The translations under genes were made by a program, and so were the position numbers. Positions 37,181-49,366 of a DNA stretch of 64,000 nucleotides are shown piece by piece. Below the pieces are notes generated by a model, which made no database searches, was not told where the DNA came from, and saw only the letters and a list, made by a program, of their open reading frames with translations. Source of the stretch: Ophiodon elongatus. Lineage: Eukaryota > Chordata > Actinopteri > Perciformes > Hexagrammidae. The stretch covers positions 587,501 to 651,500 of the forward strand of contig JACSYO010000530.1 of the NCBI GenBank assembly GCA_016806645.1, written 5' to 3'. Within the stretch, counting starts at the first letter, position 1. Each line of letters starts with the position of its first letter.

Positions 37181-37949
37181 CTCAAGTGGGCATAGACATA
37201 GCTACATCAAGCTTGTTTTCTCCACACACGCACACTTATTAAGCACACATACACTTCAAAGCAAGGAGGGTGAGGGGGTGGGAGGGGAGTGGGGGGGGGT
37301 TACATCTGTTAGTGATTCCAACAAAAACATCCAGTGCATACTGCAAGGCATGCTGGGTATCGGGGGGCAACGGGGGACAAGTACAGGACAGGAAACAAAC
37401 GGATGCAGGCACATTGCCGATACAAAAATCTCGCTATTACAGGGGGTTGTTTCCTAAAAGAATCAACACATTCATGTTTTGTCTCCTTCGAGGAAAGAAA
37501 ATTCAGCTTACGAGGTCTCCTTTACAGCAAGCGCAGCAAAAACAAGCTCCTATTCATCACTGATGAGATGAATTCAGCGGCATTAATATTGATCAATTAC
37601 ACTTGAATTGAACAGCCCAACGCCGAGGGAAGTAAAATCTGAGTGTGCTGCAGAATAAAAAAAAAAAAAGGAGGGAGGGAGGAGAGGGAGGAGAGGGAGG
37701 AGAGGGCCTCCGGGTCAGCTAGAAAGGCCCTGAGGACACAAGCAGTACTGTAGTACTCTGTGTAATACATCAAAGAGAATCGTCATCTTGAATTCCACAT
37801 TCAAGAGCAGAGTTGCTCGTAGCTTAAGAGCAGACTGAAGCGTCTGAGTGTGGCTGCAGCAGCAGGTAGTGCAACTGGCAGTAAGTTTCAGTTTTTCTGC
37901 AAATTTTGGTTGGTCTGTACAATTGCAGCAAATGTCCATCACAATTTTC

Positions 37950-38165
37950 CCAGAGTCCAATGTGACATCTTCAAATTACTAGTTTGATCAGATTAGCAGT
38001 CCAAAACCTAAACATATTCCCGCTAGACGAGGAAAAGCAGCACATCTTTACAACAACGAAGCTGGAATATTTGGCACCTTTGCTTGAAAAATGACTAAAA
38101 CTATTTTATTTTTCGCTAAAAAAGTTGATTCGCTGATTATTTATTGATTAAAATATACGATCACT
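37950..38165. repeat. ATTAATCGAT-type dispersed repeat (family H), copy
   Basis: Contains ggaatatttggcacc, aaaaatgactaaaac and gattatttattgattaaaat, related to segments near 12990-13165, 28270-28580, 39720-39800, 40115-40215 and 58580-58760. A diverged, very common teleost repeat. Confidence 0.5.
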
Positions 38166-38464
38166 CGAGGATAAGGTGAACAACTTTGTGTCATAGCAGA
38201 TCGCAAATTAGCTTTTTAATTGAATAAAATTAGGAAGTAATGTATGCAAACACACAGTTGGTTGCGACAAAATATCACCATGATTTTATTGTCTTATGGT
38301 GTTTATTATTATTATTTTTATCCCCTGGCTCTTTTTTTTAGCATCTTATGAAAGGTAAATGTTTTTTTTTCTTTCTTTTTTATCTAGAAATGTGACTGGT
38401 ACACACTTAATCTACCAAAACATGATTGTAAAGCTGATAATCTGAAACAGGTGGAGGTGGAACA

Positions 38465-38660
38465 AAGTCATTTGTTTTTGGACTCGTAGCTGGAGAGCTG
38501 CCAGTTCACCTGCTGGGCGCTGCCGACGTGCCCTTGAGCAAAGCACCAAACCCCGCCAACTGCTAGGAGTGCCTGACCATCACTCCGTCTCACCACAACA
38601 ATAATGCATGTCTATAGGTCCTGTGTGTGTAGTTTAATAAAGTCTTCCTTCTTCTTCTTT
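38465..38660 (+). mobile_element. SINE-like dispersed repeat
   Basis: Carries tgcccttgagcaaagcacca, ccccgccaactgcta and gcctgaccatc, then a terminal taataaagtcttccttcttc, the layout of a common teleost short element. A shorter fragment with gtgctcttgagcaagac lies at 42690-42725. Confidence 0.55.
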
Positions 38661-41600
38661 GCAAGTCCCAAGTCAAAACAAAGTCCTATTTTGTTGCCGA
38701 GTCCTAAACAAGTCACTGTTGGTCTGTCGGCTCTTCTGCTGTTTTTAAGTGCTTCAAGTCTTTATTGATTTTGTTCAATCAAGTCTAAAGTCGAGTCAAA
38801 AGTCTAAAGTCATCCGACCGGTGACTCGAGTCCACGGTGACCTAAGTCTGACGCTTATAGAAGCTTTGACTTTGCAAAACTAAAACATCCTCTGGTGAGC
38901 AATCAGGAAGTGATGTGTTTTGCTCCTTCCTGCCGCAGCAGCGGACCATGTGGAATAAACAGAAGAAGAAATAGCTTTTAACAGCTATATACGAAGAGCA
39001 CCAAAGTGCTATTTGGGAAGTGCACTGCAATAAAAAAAAATGTCACGATTGAAAATTGGGTAATTTGGGCTCGACTGTGTACATATTGTTGAACCATAAG
39101 GAGATCAGCGCTCTGATTACTCTCATTACTGCCTCCACATTAGCTCTAAAATAGTCGCAGGTTGTGTAGGTGTTTGCTACAATGACTCTAATCTATAAAA
39201 TATGAGATGACAGTTCCTTTTATGACTAAGCTCCTGCCTCACACCGTTCCCGAACGGGATTACACCGGAAACAGGATCAACATCCCATTCAAGAATTCAG
39301 ATTTTCTTCTTTTTTTTTCTTCTTTTGAACACACCCGATACGACGGGAAATATGTGCAGCGCTCAGGAGGATACACATCCTTCTCCCTCTTCTTACTCGC
39401 CAGCAGAATGGAGCACTTCCTCTCCTTTCCTGTGCGAGCGGTTTAGACTCACGGCTGTGATTTATAGCATGTGGTCACAGGGGCCGCTGACGTGGAGTGT
39501 AGGGGGGGGGGGCCTCTCTGGTCTCCTCCTCCTCCTCCTCCCTTCTTCCTCAACCCCACCCTGCCTAAACCTCGACTCTCCGTTCAGTTTCTCAGACGAC
39601 ACACGGTTGGCAGAGCTGTGTGAACTTGAGCTCGGGCTTTGGCTTTAGTTTAAGTTTGGTCCCTCCGATGCTCACAGAAAGTGTATCGAAAACTCTGTGT
39701 TGATACCGGAATCTGGATTTAACGATCTAAAGTGTCACGATTGGTCAAGTAGACGATCAAGAGACAATCAATCTGCGACTATGTTGAGGATTAATCGATC
39801 AGGTCGCTCACCCAACTTTAGTTCTTTCTCTTTTCACTCGAAGCTAGACACGCTAACGTTTGACCGTTCGATCCATTCCTTACATTTTCTTTTACTGTTG
39901 TATTTTTTAGGTGCTTTAGAAACGCTAAAACAGACACCAACGTCCAAAAACATTTCTTTTTTTGAGTATCACTCTATCACTTGCTACAGTGTCAGTTTTG
40001 ATAGCTGAACTGTGATTGAGCGAACCCCGTCCTGCTGTTAGCTCGTTAGCTATGAGGTTAGCTAACGGTCAAGCGAACATTTATCGAAGCAAAAAGAAAA
40101 ACAACAAACATTCTCATGTGCTTCTTAGTTGAATATCTTTGTGGTTTCGGACTGCTGGTCAGAACAAAAAACAGCAGTTATAAGACAATTGTGAAAATAA
40201 TTCTTAGCTGCAGCTCTACATGGAAGTCACTCAGCTGTATTTACTCTCTGGGAACCCCAGACCGAGGCTGCTTCTTCCCATAGTTTAACCGTGTGGAGGA
40301 TGACTGATGATAGTTTCAAATTAAAAGGAAGGTTTTCTAGGCCAGAATGCACATTTCCATCCGGGCTGCGTGATGTTGAGCGTGTGCCAAGAACATAACG
40401 TCAGTGCGACTGGGGAAGCTCGCGGGGCCAAAGGGAGGCCACGTCTCATGATCATTTCCACAGAGGAGCGTTCAGCTCCTCACTGAGACTTGCAAGAGCG
40501 AGCGCAGAGGCAACTGCAGATAACCCAACAACTGTATGATTCAAACTCCTTCACAGACAAGTGTGGGGGGGGTTTCTGTGTCGGCGCCGCACAAAAAGCC
40601 GGTGCCACTCCTGTTGTAGGCCGTAAACAAAGAGCCTTTGAACATGTCGTGTCTTGGAGAGTCTTGGGCCGCGAGCTGCGTTTCCTCTCAGAGAGAAAAG
40701 AAACTCTATTCTGCTTCTGGGACATGGACTCTGAGACACCAGCAGACGGGGAAGACAGACTCTGCTTGAGTGTCGTAATGTTGCTGGCCGACTGGCTTCA
40801 GGGCGCGTGGGGGATGACGGGAGATCTACGAGGTCAGGAGAGATGAACGTATGCATCTATGTGTTAGGGATATGGATGGTCCACATGCATTAAAGGGCTA
40901 AACCACACGTCTGCCGACCTCAGACCTGAGTAAATCACTTTGAAATCGGATTGTGATCCCCCCCCCCCCTCACCCTCCCCCTCCCTCTCTCAGCTCTGCA
41001 GGCACACTATCGGCTGTTTCTTTCTATCCTTCTTTTTAACAAGATTGAGACTCGCTAGCTCTCAGAAAGGCATCAGAGAGAAAGAATGTTTCTGTTTATC
41101 TAACGCCACTGCCTTTTTCGGCGTCCGGCATTCCGGATAGCATCACATGTTGAACAACCCTGCTGCGTGCTGCGGCTCCGACCGCAACCAAAACACACTT
41201 TGTGTTTGTTTTTTTACCTTAGATCCCTCATCAATGGGCGAACCTGCTCAAGGACAATACGAGCCCTTTGAGTATTTCAATAAACGCACTTTGTTTCCAG
41301 CAGAAATGACACCTGAAGAAGAATTAACACGAAGGTTTCAGGATTAAGGGCCTAAAGACAGCGTCAAGGTTGACAAGCATTTGCCTCAGAATGTTATTTC
41401 CCTCCTGTTGACCACTGAACAAGCAGCCTGCAGTTCAATTTATACTCAAAGTTGACAAATTAACCATTTAAAAGTACAAAGCATCACATGTCTACGAGTG
41501 TAAACCATTTAAAGATCCAAATATCACTGCAGCAATAGGTGTATTTTTCTAACACCAGTGCATAGAAACGGAAAAAAAAGGGAAACCCTCACAATATGAT

Positions 41601-43250
41601 GTTTCTGCCTTTGCCCAGAATCACTTTAGACTAATTCTGACTTTTTGATTGTGAACTCCAGGGAGTTTTCCTCCCAGAAAAGAGACCAGGATCAGGACTG
41701 TGATTGGAAGGAGCCCAGAACAGGAGCCTTTTGTATTTTGTCATTTGTCAAACTCATGCCCGTGAAGGGGTCGCTATGAGAGCTGCAACGATAAATCAGA
41801 CAGATTATTGCATATATATATATATATATATGTATTTGTAATCCAGGTACATGTCGGCCGATAACTAAGAAGAAACTGCAGCTCAGAAACGTCAAAACAG
41901 TGTCACCGTCGCAAAGTTTGACCAAAGGGAGAGCTGAAGAGTTTGTTTTCGTCTCACTCGTTGGGTTTCTTGGTCCCAGAATGAAAGAAAAAAACAAGAC
42001 AAATCACTCACAATGGGCCGATGGATCGTTGTCGAACTCCGAAAAATATTGTTATCGTTATTGGCCCCTCGACAATTTCAGGATATCTGTCGCACTGTTG
42101 CTATTCTTCGTCTTGCAAACAGCCGATGCACATGCAGCAGTTCTAGAGACACCCACACATGCAGGGAGCCAGCACCATGACAGTCTGCCTTTGCGGTGAT
42201 AAAAAGCTGCGGCAAACGTTTCTCCCTCCATCCAATGCCCACCATTGGGGGGGGAGGGGGGTACCAATGAGCAGAAAGTCACCTTCTGCCACCTACACAG
42301 GTCAAGGGCAGATGTGTGATGGATACAAGACACCACAAATTCATATAAGCCAATATAAAAGTATATATATGTATATTTCTATATACATAGATATATATAT
42401 AAATAAAATACTGGAATACTAGCCTAATTAAATTGTCCATATATCCTTCTTTTCCAGGCTTTTGGAGTCATATTTCAGGGTGCTGCTGGTCCATTTCATG
42501 TTGTGTGTTTACATTATCAAATCGTTATAGTACATGTACAGTACAAGAGGAAAATGGGACTCACTGATATCAGCTTTTAATTGTGAGGATTTCAACGAAA
42601 TAAAATCCTACTGGCTCAGCCACAAAGAGGCCGTCACAGTGTGAGGACCCATCAGCTGGAGATGCAGATGTTCAACATCAGCCGCTGTGTCTGCGCTGCT
42701 GACGTGCTCTTGAGCAAGACAGTGGCAGAGATTAAAGAGGAGTTTGGGATATGTTTGGCAGCTCACTAATATGGTTTGGTAAGAGGGATTGGTTATTTTT
42801 TATTTATTTTTGCAGATCTTGGTGGGCCGTTCTTCGCCCCCCTGTGCACCACTGACGTGTTTCGTAATGGAGACCACAGCTCAGTGCAGCATTTCCAGGA
42901 TCTCTTGCCGGTTAGGACCCGCCTGTTAGAGAGAGAGGGAGATGCGGAACAGCCCGCTGTTTTAGGGGGGGGGGGGGGGGGGAATTACAGCGGGGTCGGC
43001 CGGGACGGACAAACATCCCATCTTTTAAGATTTGAAGTGGGAGGAATGTGATGCGTTACATTGCTGCAGCTGTTGAATCTAAAACGTTCGGTTCCCAGAA
43101 GGAGCTGGAAAATACCGACACACTTTCAGTATGATTGGTAGGATCAAAAAGATTAAAAGGGGGGGGAGAAACCACATAATAATCCGAGTCACAACCACCA
43201 CCCTGTTTAATTCTACAGTGACGTTCTCGGCTGTCGCCTAATATACTCAC

Positions 43251-43317
43251 ATTTGTCTGTTAGCGTCAGCTTCTCCTCGAAATTGTGTCCGAGCTCTTTA
43301 TAATCCATTGTTTCCAT
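43251..43317 (-). CDS. Candidate first coding exon, gene unknown
   Basis: On the minus strand an ATG at 43317, with an in-frame TGA just upstream, opens METMDYKELGHNFEEKLTLT followed by DK and ends at a strong donor, AAAT|GTGAGT, in phase 1. The second in-frame ATG has a better Kozak context (AACAATGG). CpG-rich, ETS-like sequence lies just upstream, as expected for a promoter. I do not recognise the peptide. It could be the first exon of map7d1, but an extra exon of 3n+2 coding bases would then be needed before exon 2, which enters in phase 0. It could also be chance. Confidence 0.3.
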
Positions 43318-43800
43318 TCAGGCGGACCGATTCCCAGCCGCTGTCATTCCTCAGAGTCGCGCAAGTACAGGAGATGAACCTCCCGGTACAGATCGCCCCC
43401 AAACACGCCCTTTGTAAATCCAACCGGACTAGAAGGGGAAAAAGTGACCAAAACAATAATGTGGAAATAAAGAAAACAGGATCCGACAAAAAACAGGAAA
43501 CGACTGTGAATGTCAGAAGAGTCGAATGAGAATAAACTGTTGTCGGAGTCTGAGACTCGGTCCAATCCAGCGAGTCTTTAGTGGAAAATTTACAGTGTGA
43601 GAATAAAAAGCTTCAGCGAGTCCTGCGAGGACCGGAGTCAAGCTGCGACCACGGAAACAACCACTTCCGCTCAGGATTTTTAGAATAAAATGATGCTGCG
43701 CGCCGATGGTGCATTAAAACGACCGTCTTATCAATACAATTTATTTTTTTCCGGAAACCCCAGAAATATGGCCCAGAGTCATATCCGGTCGCAGAACGAT
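43318..43800 (-). promoter_or_regulatory. Promoter-like CpG-rich stretch
   Basis: CpG dinucleotides are denser here than in the AT-rich surroundings, with ETS-like CTTCCG elements (for example ccacttccgctc near 43661) and no repeat signature. It lies directly upstream of the candidate first exon. Promoter activity and direction are inferred. Confidence 0.35.
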
Positions 43801-44270
43801 GGGTTCTGACATTTACTTATTTTCAGTCAACCAATTATTTCCAAAGTTGAGAATTTAGGCAACTGTAAACTTGTTTTTAAATATAATTTTCTCAGATTTT
43901 CACATACAACAAGTAGCATGCCATGACCATTCAATATGCACAGTAAATGTACCACAATGAAACAAATTCAATACAAACAATGCATTTCAACAGGAGGCTT
44001 TAATGACCATAATACTCTTAGGAGGCAGATTGGAAGGATACTCGATCAGATTTCCAAAATATGGTCGTTATGTTTAAAAGGTCTGATAACAAATATATCA
44101 TTATATTGTAAAATATTTAGCTGAAAGCCACATTTGGTTTGCAGTCCTTGGGTAGGTCACAATTAGAACATCCAAACAATGACATAGGACCACAACACTG
44201 AACAGACAGGACAGATAATACAAAAGTGTTCGTGAGAATTTAGTATTATATCCATAAAGCTGTTGTCCCA

Positions 44271-44271
44271 G

Positions 44272-44331
<60 letters not shown>

Positions 44332-44470
44332 GAGATAGATAGATACTTTCTTAATCCCGCAAATGTTTTTCGCTACAGCCGCATTTTTACATACAGCTAA
44401 GAACAATATATACAACAAATAGAATAGAATAATAATATTAAATTAACTAACAAAATGAAACAGTAGTGCA
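44271..44470. repeat. (GATA)n with conserved non-repeat tail
   Basis: About 18 GATA units, then atactttcttaatcccgc and an AT-rich tail. The same layout (tetranucleotide-like run, then CTTTATTA-x-TCC-x-GC and an AT-rich tail) appears near 62787, and I recognise it as a common teleost dispersed element. Class not determined. Confidence 0.7.
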
Positions 44471-44689
44471 AAGATGTAGCCAACAAACAAACAACGGTGC
44501 TATAGTTGAGTGGTTGATTTGGCCAGAGATGATTTATTGTAAAGTGGAACAGCCCCAGTGTAAATGCATTGAATTGCGTACTACTGCTACGGTTGAAATG
44601 ACTAATTCATTGAGAATTACAAACTCAACTCGATTTGGAACATTTACCTAAAATGTTTTTAATGGACCCTATATTCTGAAAGCAACATT

Positions 44690-45010
44690 GCTCAACTTCC
44701 GGTTCGCGTCTCGTCCTCCCTCACGCCAGCTTGACGCTGCCGATCGCGACGAAAAACCGCATGCCGGACAACTGGACTGTACCAAATGTTTTTCGCAAGG
44801 GGACACAACTCATTTACCGAAACACCAGCGCGAATCCTCCACCGGAGACGAGTTTTAAAAACGAGAAACAATACATTTAATTTACGGTTAGAACTCTCTC
44901 GCCGGGTTTGTCCGCAGTAAAAGGACACAACGTGTCCCGTTGGACGCCGTGAATGGTTTGATCCATCAGATGATTTCCAGCAGCTGAAAAGAGCCCTGCT
45001 CCCGGGAACG
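44690..45010. promoter_or_regulatory. Second CpG-rich promoter-like stretch
   Basis: Starts with ACTTCCGGTTCGCG, a full ETS-type housekeeping core, and holds many CpGs through about 44960. A 39-codon plus-strand frame (44761-44880, MPDNWTVPNVFRKGTQ at its start) lies inside, but I do not recognise it. The stretch could be an alternative promoter or unmethylated island for map7d1. Confidence 0.3.
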
Positions 45011-46679
45011 AGGTGAATTGACAAAGCGTATAAAACGGACTGTATGTGTAATTACAGTCATTAATTAACGGGTTGTAACAGTCAATGGTATTCTTCACGC
45101 TTCAGACAATATATATATTAGGTAAAATACTTATAGTATTGCTTTGCAATAGACCTCACTGGAATATTACTACTAATGAAGACAGAATGACACAAAGTAA
45201 CATTCAAATGTCTCTGTAAACCTACCGATGAAAGGACAAACAATCCTATATACATTGCAGAAAAAAAAGCCTGTTTTTTTTTTTAGGGATATATTGTATA
45301 AGCACAAAATATTGCACACTGCATGCATAAATCACCATTTGCCAAAATGACAGTCAATTTCATCTTCATAAGATAAAAGTGACTTCTCCAGAGTTGAGGA
45401 GGAGCGCCATTCATTTTTAAAAATAGTTATTTTATAAATTGTCTTACCGGAATCACACCCACTTTGCTTTTTCTGGTCATTTCTTCTTGATTCTGCAGAA
45501 CGTAAAGGATGGTACTGAGTTCAACCATACATTAAAGGGTAAAACCAAACAGTTAATTTTAGACCATGAATTTTAGAGCATGAATACAACATGAAGTTAG
45601 AGCTCTACTTAATGCTGAAAGGCCAAATGTATGTGGGGTTTACCAGAGAGATAAAATATGCATGACCCACTTAGCTTGGTGAAGACACTGAGGACTTCAT
45701 AGACCTTCATAGACCTTCATAAACCTTTACAGACCTCCGGACTCTTTGCTGATTGCGGCTGATGCTAGAGACTTCTTTCCTTTTCCTCATAGTTCAGCCC
45801 ACATTCAAATATTGCCAGTTAAAACTCTTAATTTCACATGACCAAAATCTAGCCTTCTAAAAAAAAAAAAAAAAAACTTCAGCTGACTTATAGCCCCTTT
45901 TTATTTCGAAGTATTCCCATAAACACAGATGCTAAAGATCGCTTGTGATGCGTTGAAATCACTGCTAATCAATCCACTGGCGACACATGAAAAGGGAAGA
46001 GAAGCAGCTCCATCAGGACTAATGGAATCTGAACTGTGAACTGTCACCTGTGAGGGAGCAGACAGCTCTGTTGTTGAGTCTGGAGTCTCTGGTGATCTGT
46101 TGATGCATTATTGGGATTTACAAGTGCAGGAAATGCAACATAGCGGCAGAGGAAAGGCAGGAAGCGCCCAATAAACCTCACATATCTTGTTCATCTGCAT
46201 AAGAATTGTCTCCTTCTGAACACACACACACACACACACACACTGTACATATAGACACACTGGACCTACATACCAGCAGAAACATTCCACAGTATTCTCT
46301 GCATGCGTTTCCGTGTCTGCCAGAAGGATCCGATAGCAGACAGGTTGAGAGGCGCTCGATGTCACCGGTCACACTGTAAACCTGTGTTGTTGTTCTACTT
46401 CTGTAAGTCATGTGTTGGATGGGAGAGGGCTTGAGATATTGCCATTTTCAAGGCTACAACCTCAAAATAAATAAATGACCTAATTCATCGGGGAAGATGT
46501 TGTGCGGTGAAGGGACTCTTTGTTGCACTTTGTGACCGTATTCATTCAGACAAAGATTGCAGTGAAACGATGAACAGACTACAACTAACCCTTTAAGTTC
46601 CCCTCAAGTCTCACCCTCCCTCCACTGCAGCCGTATGAGGCTGTTGTTGATAGAATGTTACTTTAGCGCGCTATCATGC

Positions 46680-46905
46680 AAACATTTGCTAATTGCCATG
46701 AATATCTGCACCAAATGTCATCGTAATCCATCCTGTGGTTGTCGAAACTTGTCAATAAAAGCCAAAAATTGACGGCACGAGACTAAAGGTCAGGGGGGGT
46801 CACCATAAGTCATGAAGATCACCCCTCTGGGGACCACGAACGGCGCGCAGCAAATTTTCATGGCAACCTATCCGTTAGTCGTTGAGTTATTTCGGTCCAC
46901 ATTGA
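46680..46905. repeat. Dispersed repeat family A, fragment
   Basis: Contains atctgcaccaaatgtcat, cctctggggaccacgaac and gttgagttatttcggtcca, diverged relatives of the other copies. Confidence 0.6.
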
Positions 46906-48379
46906 CGGCCCCTTCGCCGCGAGCGTGGCTTAAAAATCAACAGAAACCGCGCTTCACCGTGGCTCGTTCCTCATACCTCTGATTCTCAAGGATTCCATAA
47001 ATACACCGTTTCATGCAAAGGCTCGTAAAATTACGGCGGAACGAGTCGTGCCTGCACTCCACTGATGTGCTGCCAGGCAACGCAGGGCGGACGCAGGCGG
47101 CGTCACTTAAGCAAGCCACATTAGTTGTATTTGATCTCTCAGACTATTATTGGTTACATTTGGAGCCAAATCTAAGCCGATATTCCAGGTGAGAGCACTT
47201 AAACGCACAAAGAAAGCACCATATTTAATCAGCGAAGATCCACATCCTTCAACTTTTCCTCCAACTGCTTCAACAATGAGACTCCCTTTGAGGGAGTGCG
47301 TGTCCACACTCGCCCGCACTGAGACATGGGGAGGTTCAGAGGCCTCCCCGTAGACACACAGAGGCATGCAGTTAATTGCCCCTCCTACACACGACCACAA
47401 AGGCAACCCACTCACATAAAAAAAAAAAAGCCTGCAGTTACACTTAAAAACATTGGTCTGGATCCTCCCCTGCGTGTTTGACCAGGCGTGGGAGAAGACA
47501 TTTCCCATGTCTGCAGAAGGGAGTTATAAAAATGTGTGTCTTATTGTAAAAAAAAAAACGCCACGTTCACAATGGTCTGGTTTTGAACAGGGTGAGCACA
47601 CATGTTTGGAGAACACACTGCTGAAGTCAGAGTCTGAATATAACTACAGCTGCCGCAAGAGTGGGAGTCGAGCAAGTCTGCAGTTGGTGCGGTTATCGAG
47701 TGCAGAGCAGGAGAAAAAGAAATAATCTCCAACTGATTTCCTCGCGAGCAGATGACACTGTGGTTTGGACTGGAGAGCATCTTCTGTCTTTGCAGATGGA
47801 AAACAAAAAGCTTGAGGTATAAATAAACAACTCTTTGGCACCACGTTGTTGTTTGAATCTGTAATTTCCAGAGAGCAGATACCTCTCCCTGAGATTATTT
47901 TCCATGTCAGCAGCTGCGTCTGATGATCACAAAATGCCACGCCAACGTTGGAAACACTTTCAGAGCTCTGGAAGGCTCGTTTGCTTCGTGGAGGAGAGTT
48001 GAGATGAGAAGATGGACACCACTTCTGTGTCTATATGACAAATATGAAGCAACCTGCAGCAAGTCACTGTGCCTGGTCAAGAAACAATATACACTACCTT
48101 TTGCAACAAAAAAATGTCCTTCCTTTTCACACTTTTGAACACAGATTAAATAAAAACAGGTATTACATGTTAATGAGAGGCCTTTTCGAGGGGCTGGTAG
48201 GCTTATTTTTATTAATACATGTATTACTGTTGTTTCCAGTCTTTAAGGCAAGCTCAGCAACCCGACTGCTGTTTATACCTGCAATAACAGAATTTCTTTG
48301 GCCATATTATTTACACATCCAGCAGTTACAGAGTAATATTATTATCCACATTGTGTTTGTGTCCACCTGATGAATTGAA

Positions 48380-48665
48380 CTCTTTTAGCTCTGTTTTTGG
48401 TCTCCACCATCTCCTGAGGGAAATATCTGTCTCTTGAGCTGCTAAATACTCCAATATTTTCCCCGGCTAGTCTCTAACTGTGTCTGTCTGCTGCTTGCTG
48501 CTGAGCAGGTAGTGTGCAGTAGTTGTTTTTTTTACTGTGAAAATGACGCCATCAGTGCAGCGAGAGTAAATCAAAACAGTAAAGTTGTGGGCCGGACAGC
48601 TAAACAATGAGCTACAACTCACAACTAAACACAAAAGTATTGCAGCCACTGTTCCAACAGTATAA
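48380..48665. repeat. Dispersed repeat family C, copy 3
   Basis: Same ordered motifs, extending through gcgagagtaaatcaaaacag, which parallels gcgagcgtgaaccgaaacag in copy 1. Confidence 0.75.
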
Positions 48666-49062
48666 CATCTAATAAAGGCTGATGACTGATGTGCCCATTT
48701 GTCTTTGGGGTTAAACGCCACCCTCCTCATGCCCGGTCAGTCACATTGCTCACATACAGTCGCGCTCCACCCCTCTGTCTGCCCTCTAGCAGTTGGCACA
48801 GCGGTGTCATCTCAAGCTCTCAGCTGTTGCCATGGCGCAGCGTGGACTGGACCAGCAGCTGTCGGGCGCTGCAGCAACACCTACTTCTATGTCCTCCACA
48901 GATTAGAGCATCAGGATATCGAGGTGAGGATAAAACATATGGCCCTTTCAAAAGATTTGCATTCCCTTGAATCGCCACGTTTATGATTCACCTTCCAAAA
49001 TATCTCGCACATCTCAGCGGCCTACTTTCACATAGAAATAGAGACTAAATGGTTGCAAAACA

Positions 49063-49068
49063 TTTAAT
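49063..49068 (-). terminator. stpg1: stpg1 candidate poly(A) signal ATTAAA
   Basis: Minus-strand ATTAAA about 225 nt after the stop; the commonest variant hexamer. A run of T precedes it on the plus strand. Not proven. Confidence 0.4.
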
Positions 49069-49135
49069 ATTCACCCTTTTTTTTACCCCCCAACAACAAT
49101 GACAGTTAAAAAGAAAATGACAGAGATACATGAAC

Positions 49136-49181
49136 ACCCCCCCTGACCCCCCCACCCCCACCCCACCCCACCCACCCCTCC
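49136..49181 (-). other. G-quadruplex-prone tract in the inferred stpg1 3' UTR
   Basis: The minus strand reads GGAGGGGTGGGTGGGGTGGGG, then two runs of five and seven G, then another G run: six or more G runs separated by one or two bases. Confidence 0.6.
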
Positions 49182-49292
49182 AACCCGTACATTTGATCAC
49201 AGAGATAAACCGTGCATGGTAGCATTTATGATACAGATAGTTCATGTGTGTGAAAATTGTACATATCTGCAGTGCAGGTTTCCCTGAAAGCT

Positions 49293-49366
49293 TTACACAG
49301 GAAGCCAGACTCTGGAGTCATTGTAGAAGAAGGACTGCTTTGTCAAAATCTGTGGATCATAGAAAC
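49293..49366 (-). CDS. stpg1: stpg1 exon 8 (last coding exon)
   Basis: Completes the repeat PGPGFYD and encodes PQILTKQSFFYNDSRVWLPV then TAA. The phase joins exon 7 exactly after a 1.3-kb intron. Confidence 0.82.

Larger units (their letters stand above)
27480..43250. other. Long non-coding interval upstream of map7d1 exon 2
   Basis: Most likely map7d1 intron 1 and/or its 5' flank. It holds microsatellites, C or G homopolymers (27850, 28750, 31190, 39500, 40960, 42966), family H fragments, a SINE-like copy and the 36.5-kb hairpin. The minus strand was examined for a Pro-rich N-terminal exon ending in phase 0 and none was recognised. Confidence 0.5.
45011..49062. other. Intergenic DNA between the map7d1 promoter candidates and the stpg1 end
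   Basis: Repeat families A and C, a short CA microsatellite at 46219-46242 and an 18-nt A run at 45859. No coding exon supported. Confidence 0.5.

Noticed and set aside
36531..37457. 308-codon plus-strand open frame
   Set aside because: It runs through the hairpin and a long (GT)n array that encodes Cys-Val repeats; no recognisable protein and no splice context.
48890..48925. 22-nt plus-strand segment flanked by TCCTCCACAG and GTGAGG
   Set aside because: Looks splice-bounded but has no partner exons of known similarity; expected by chance in this much sequence.
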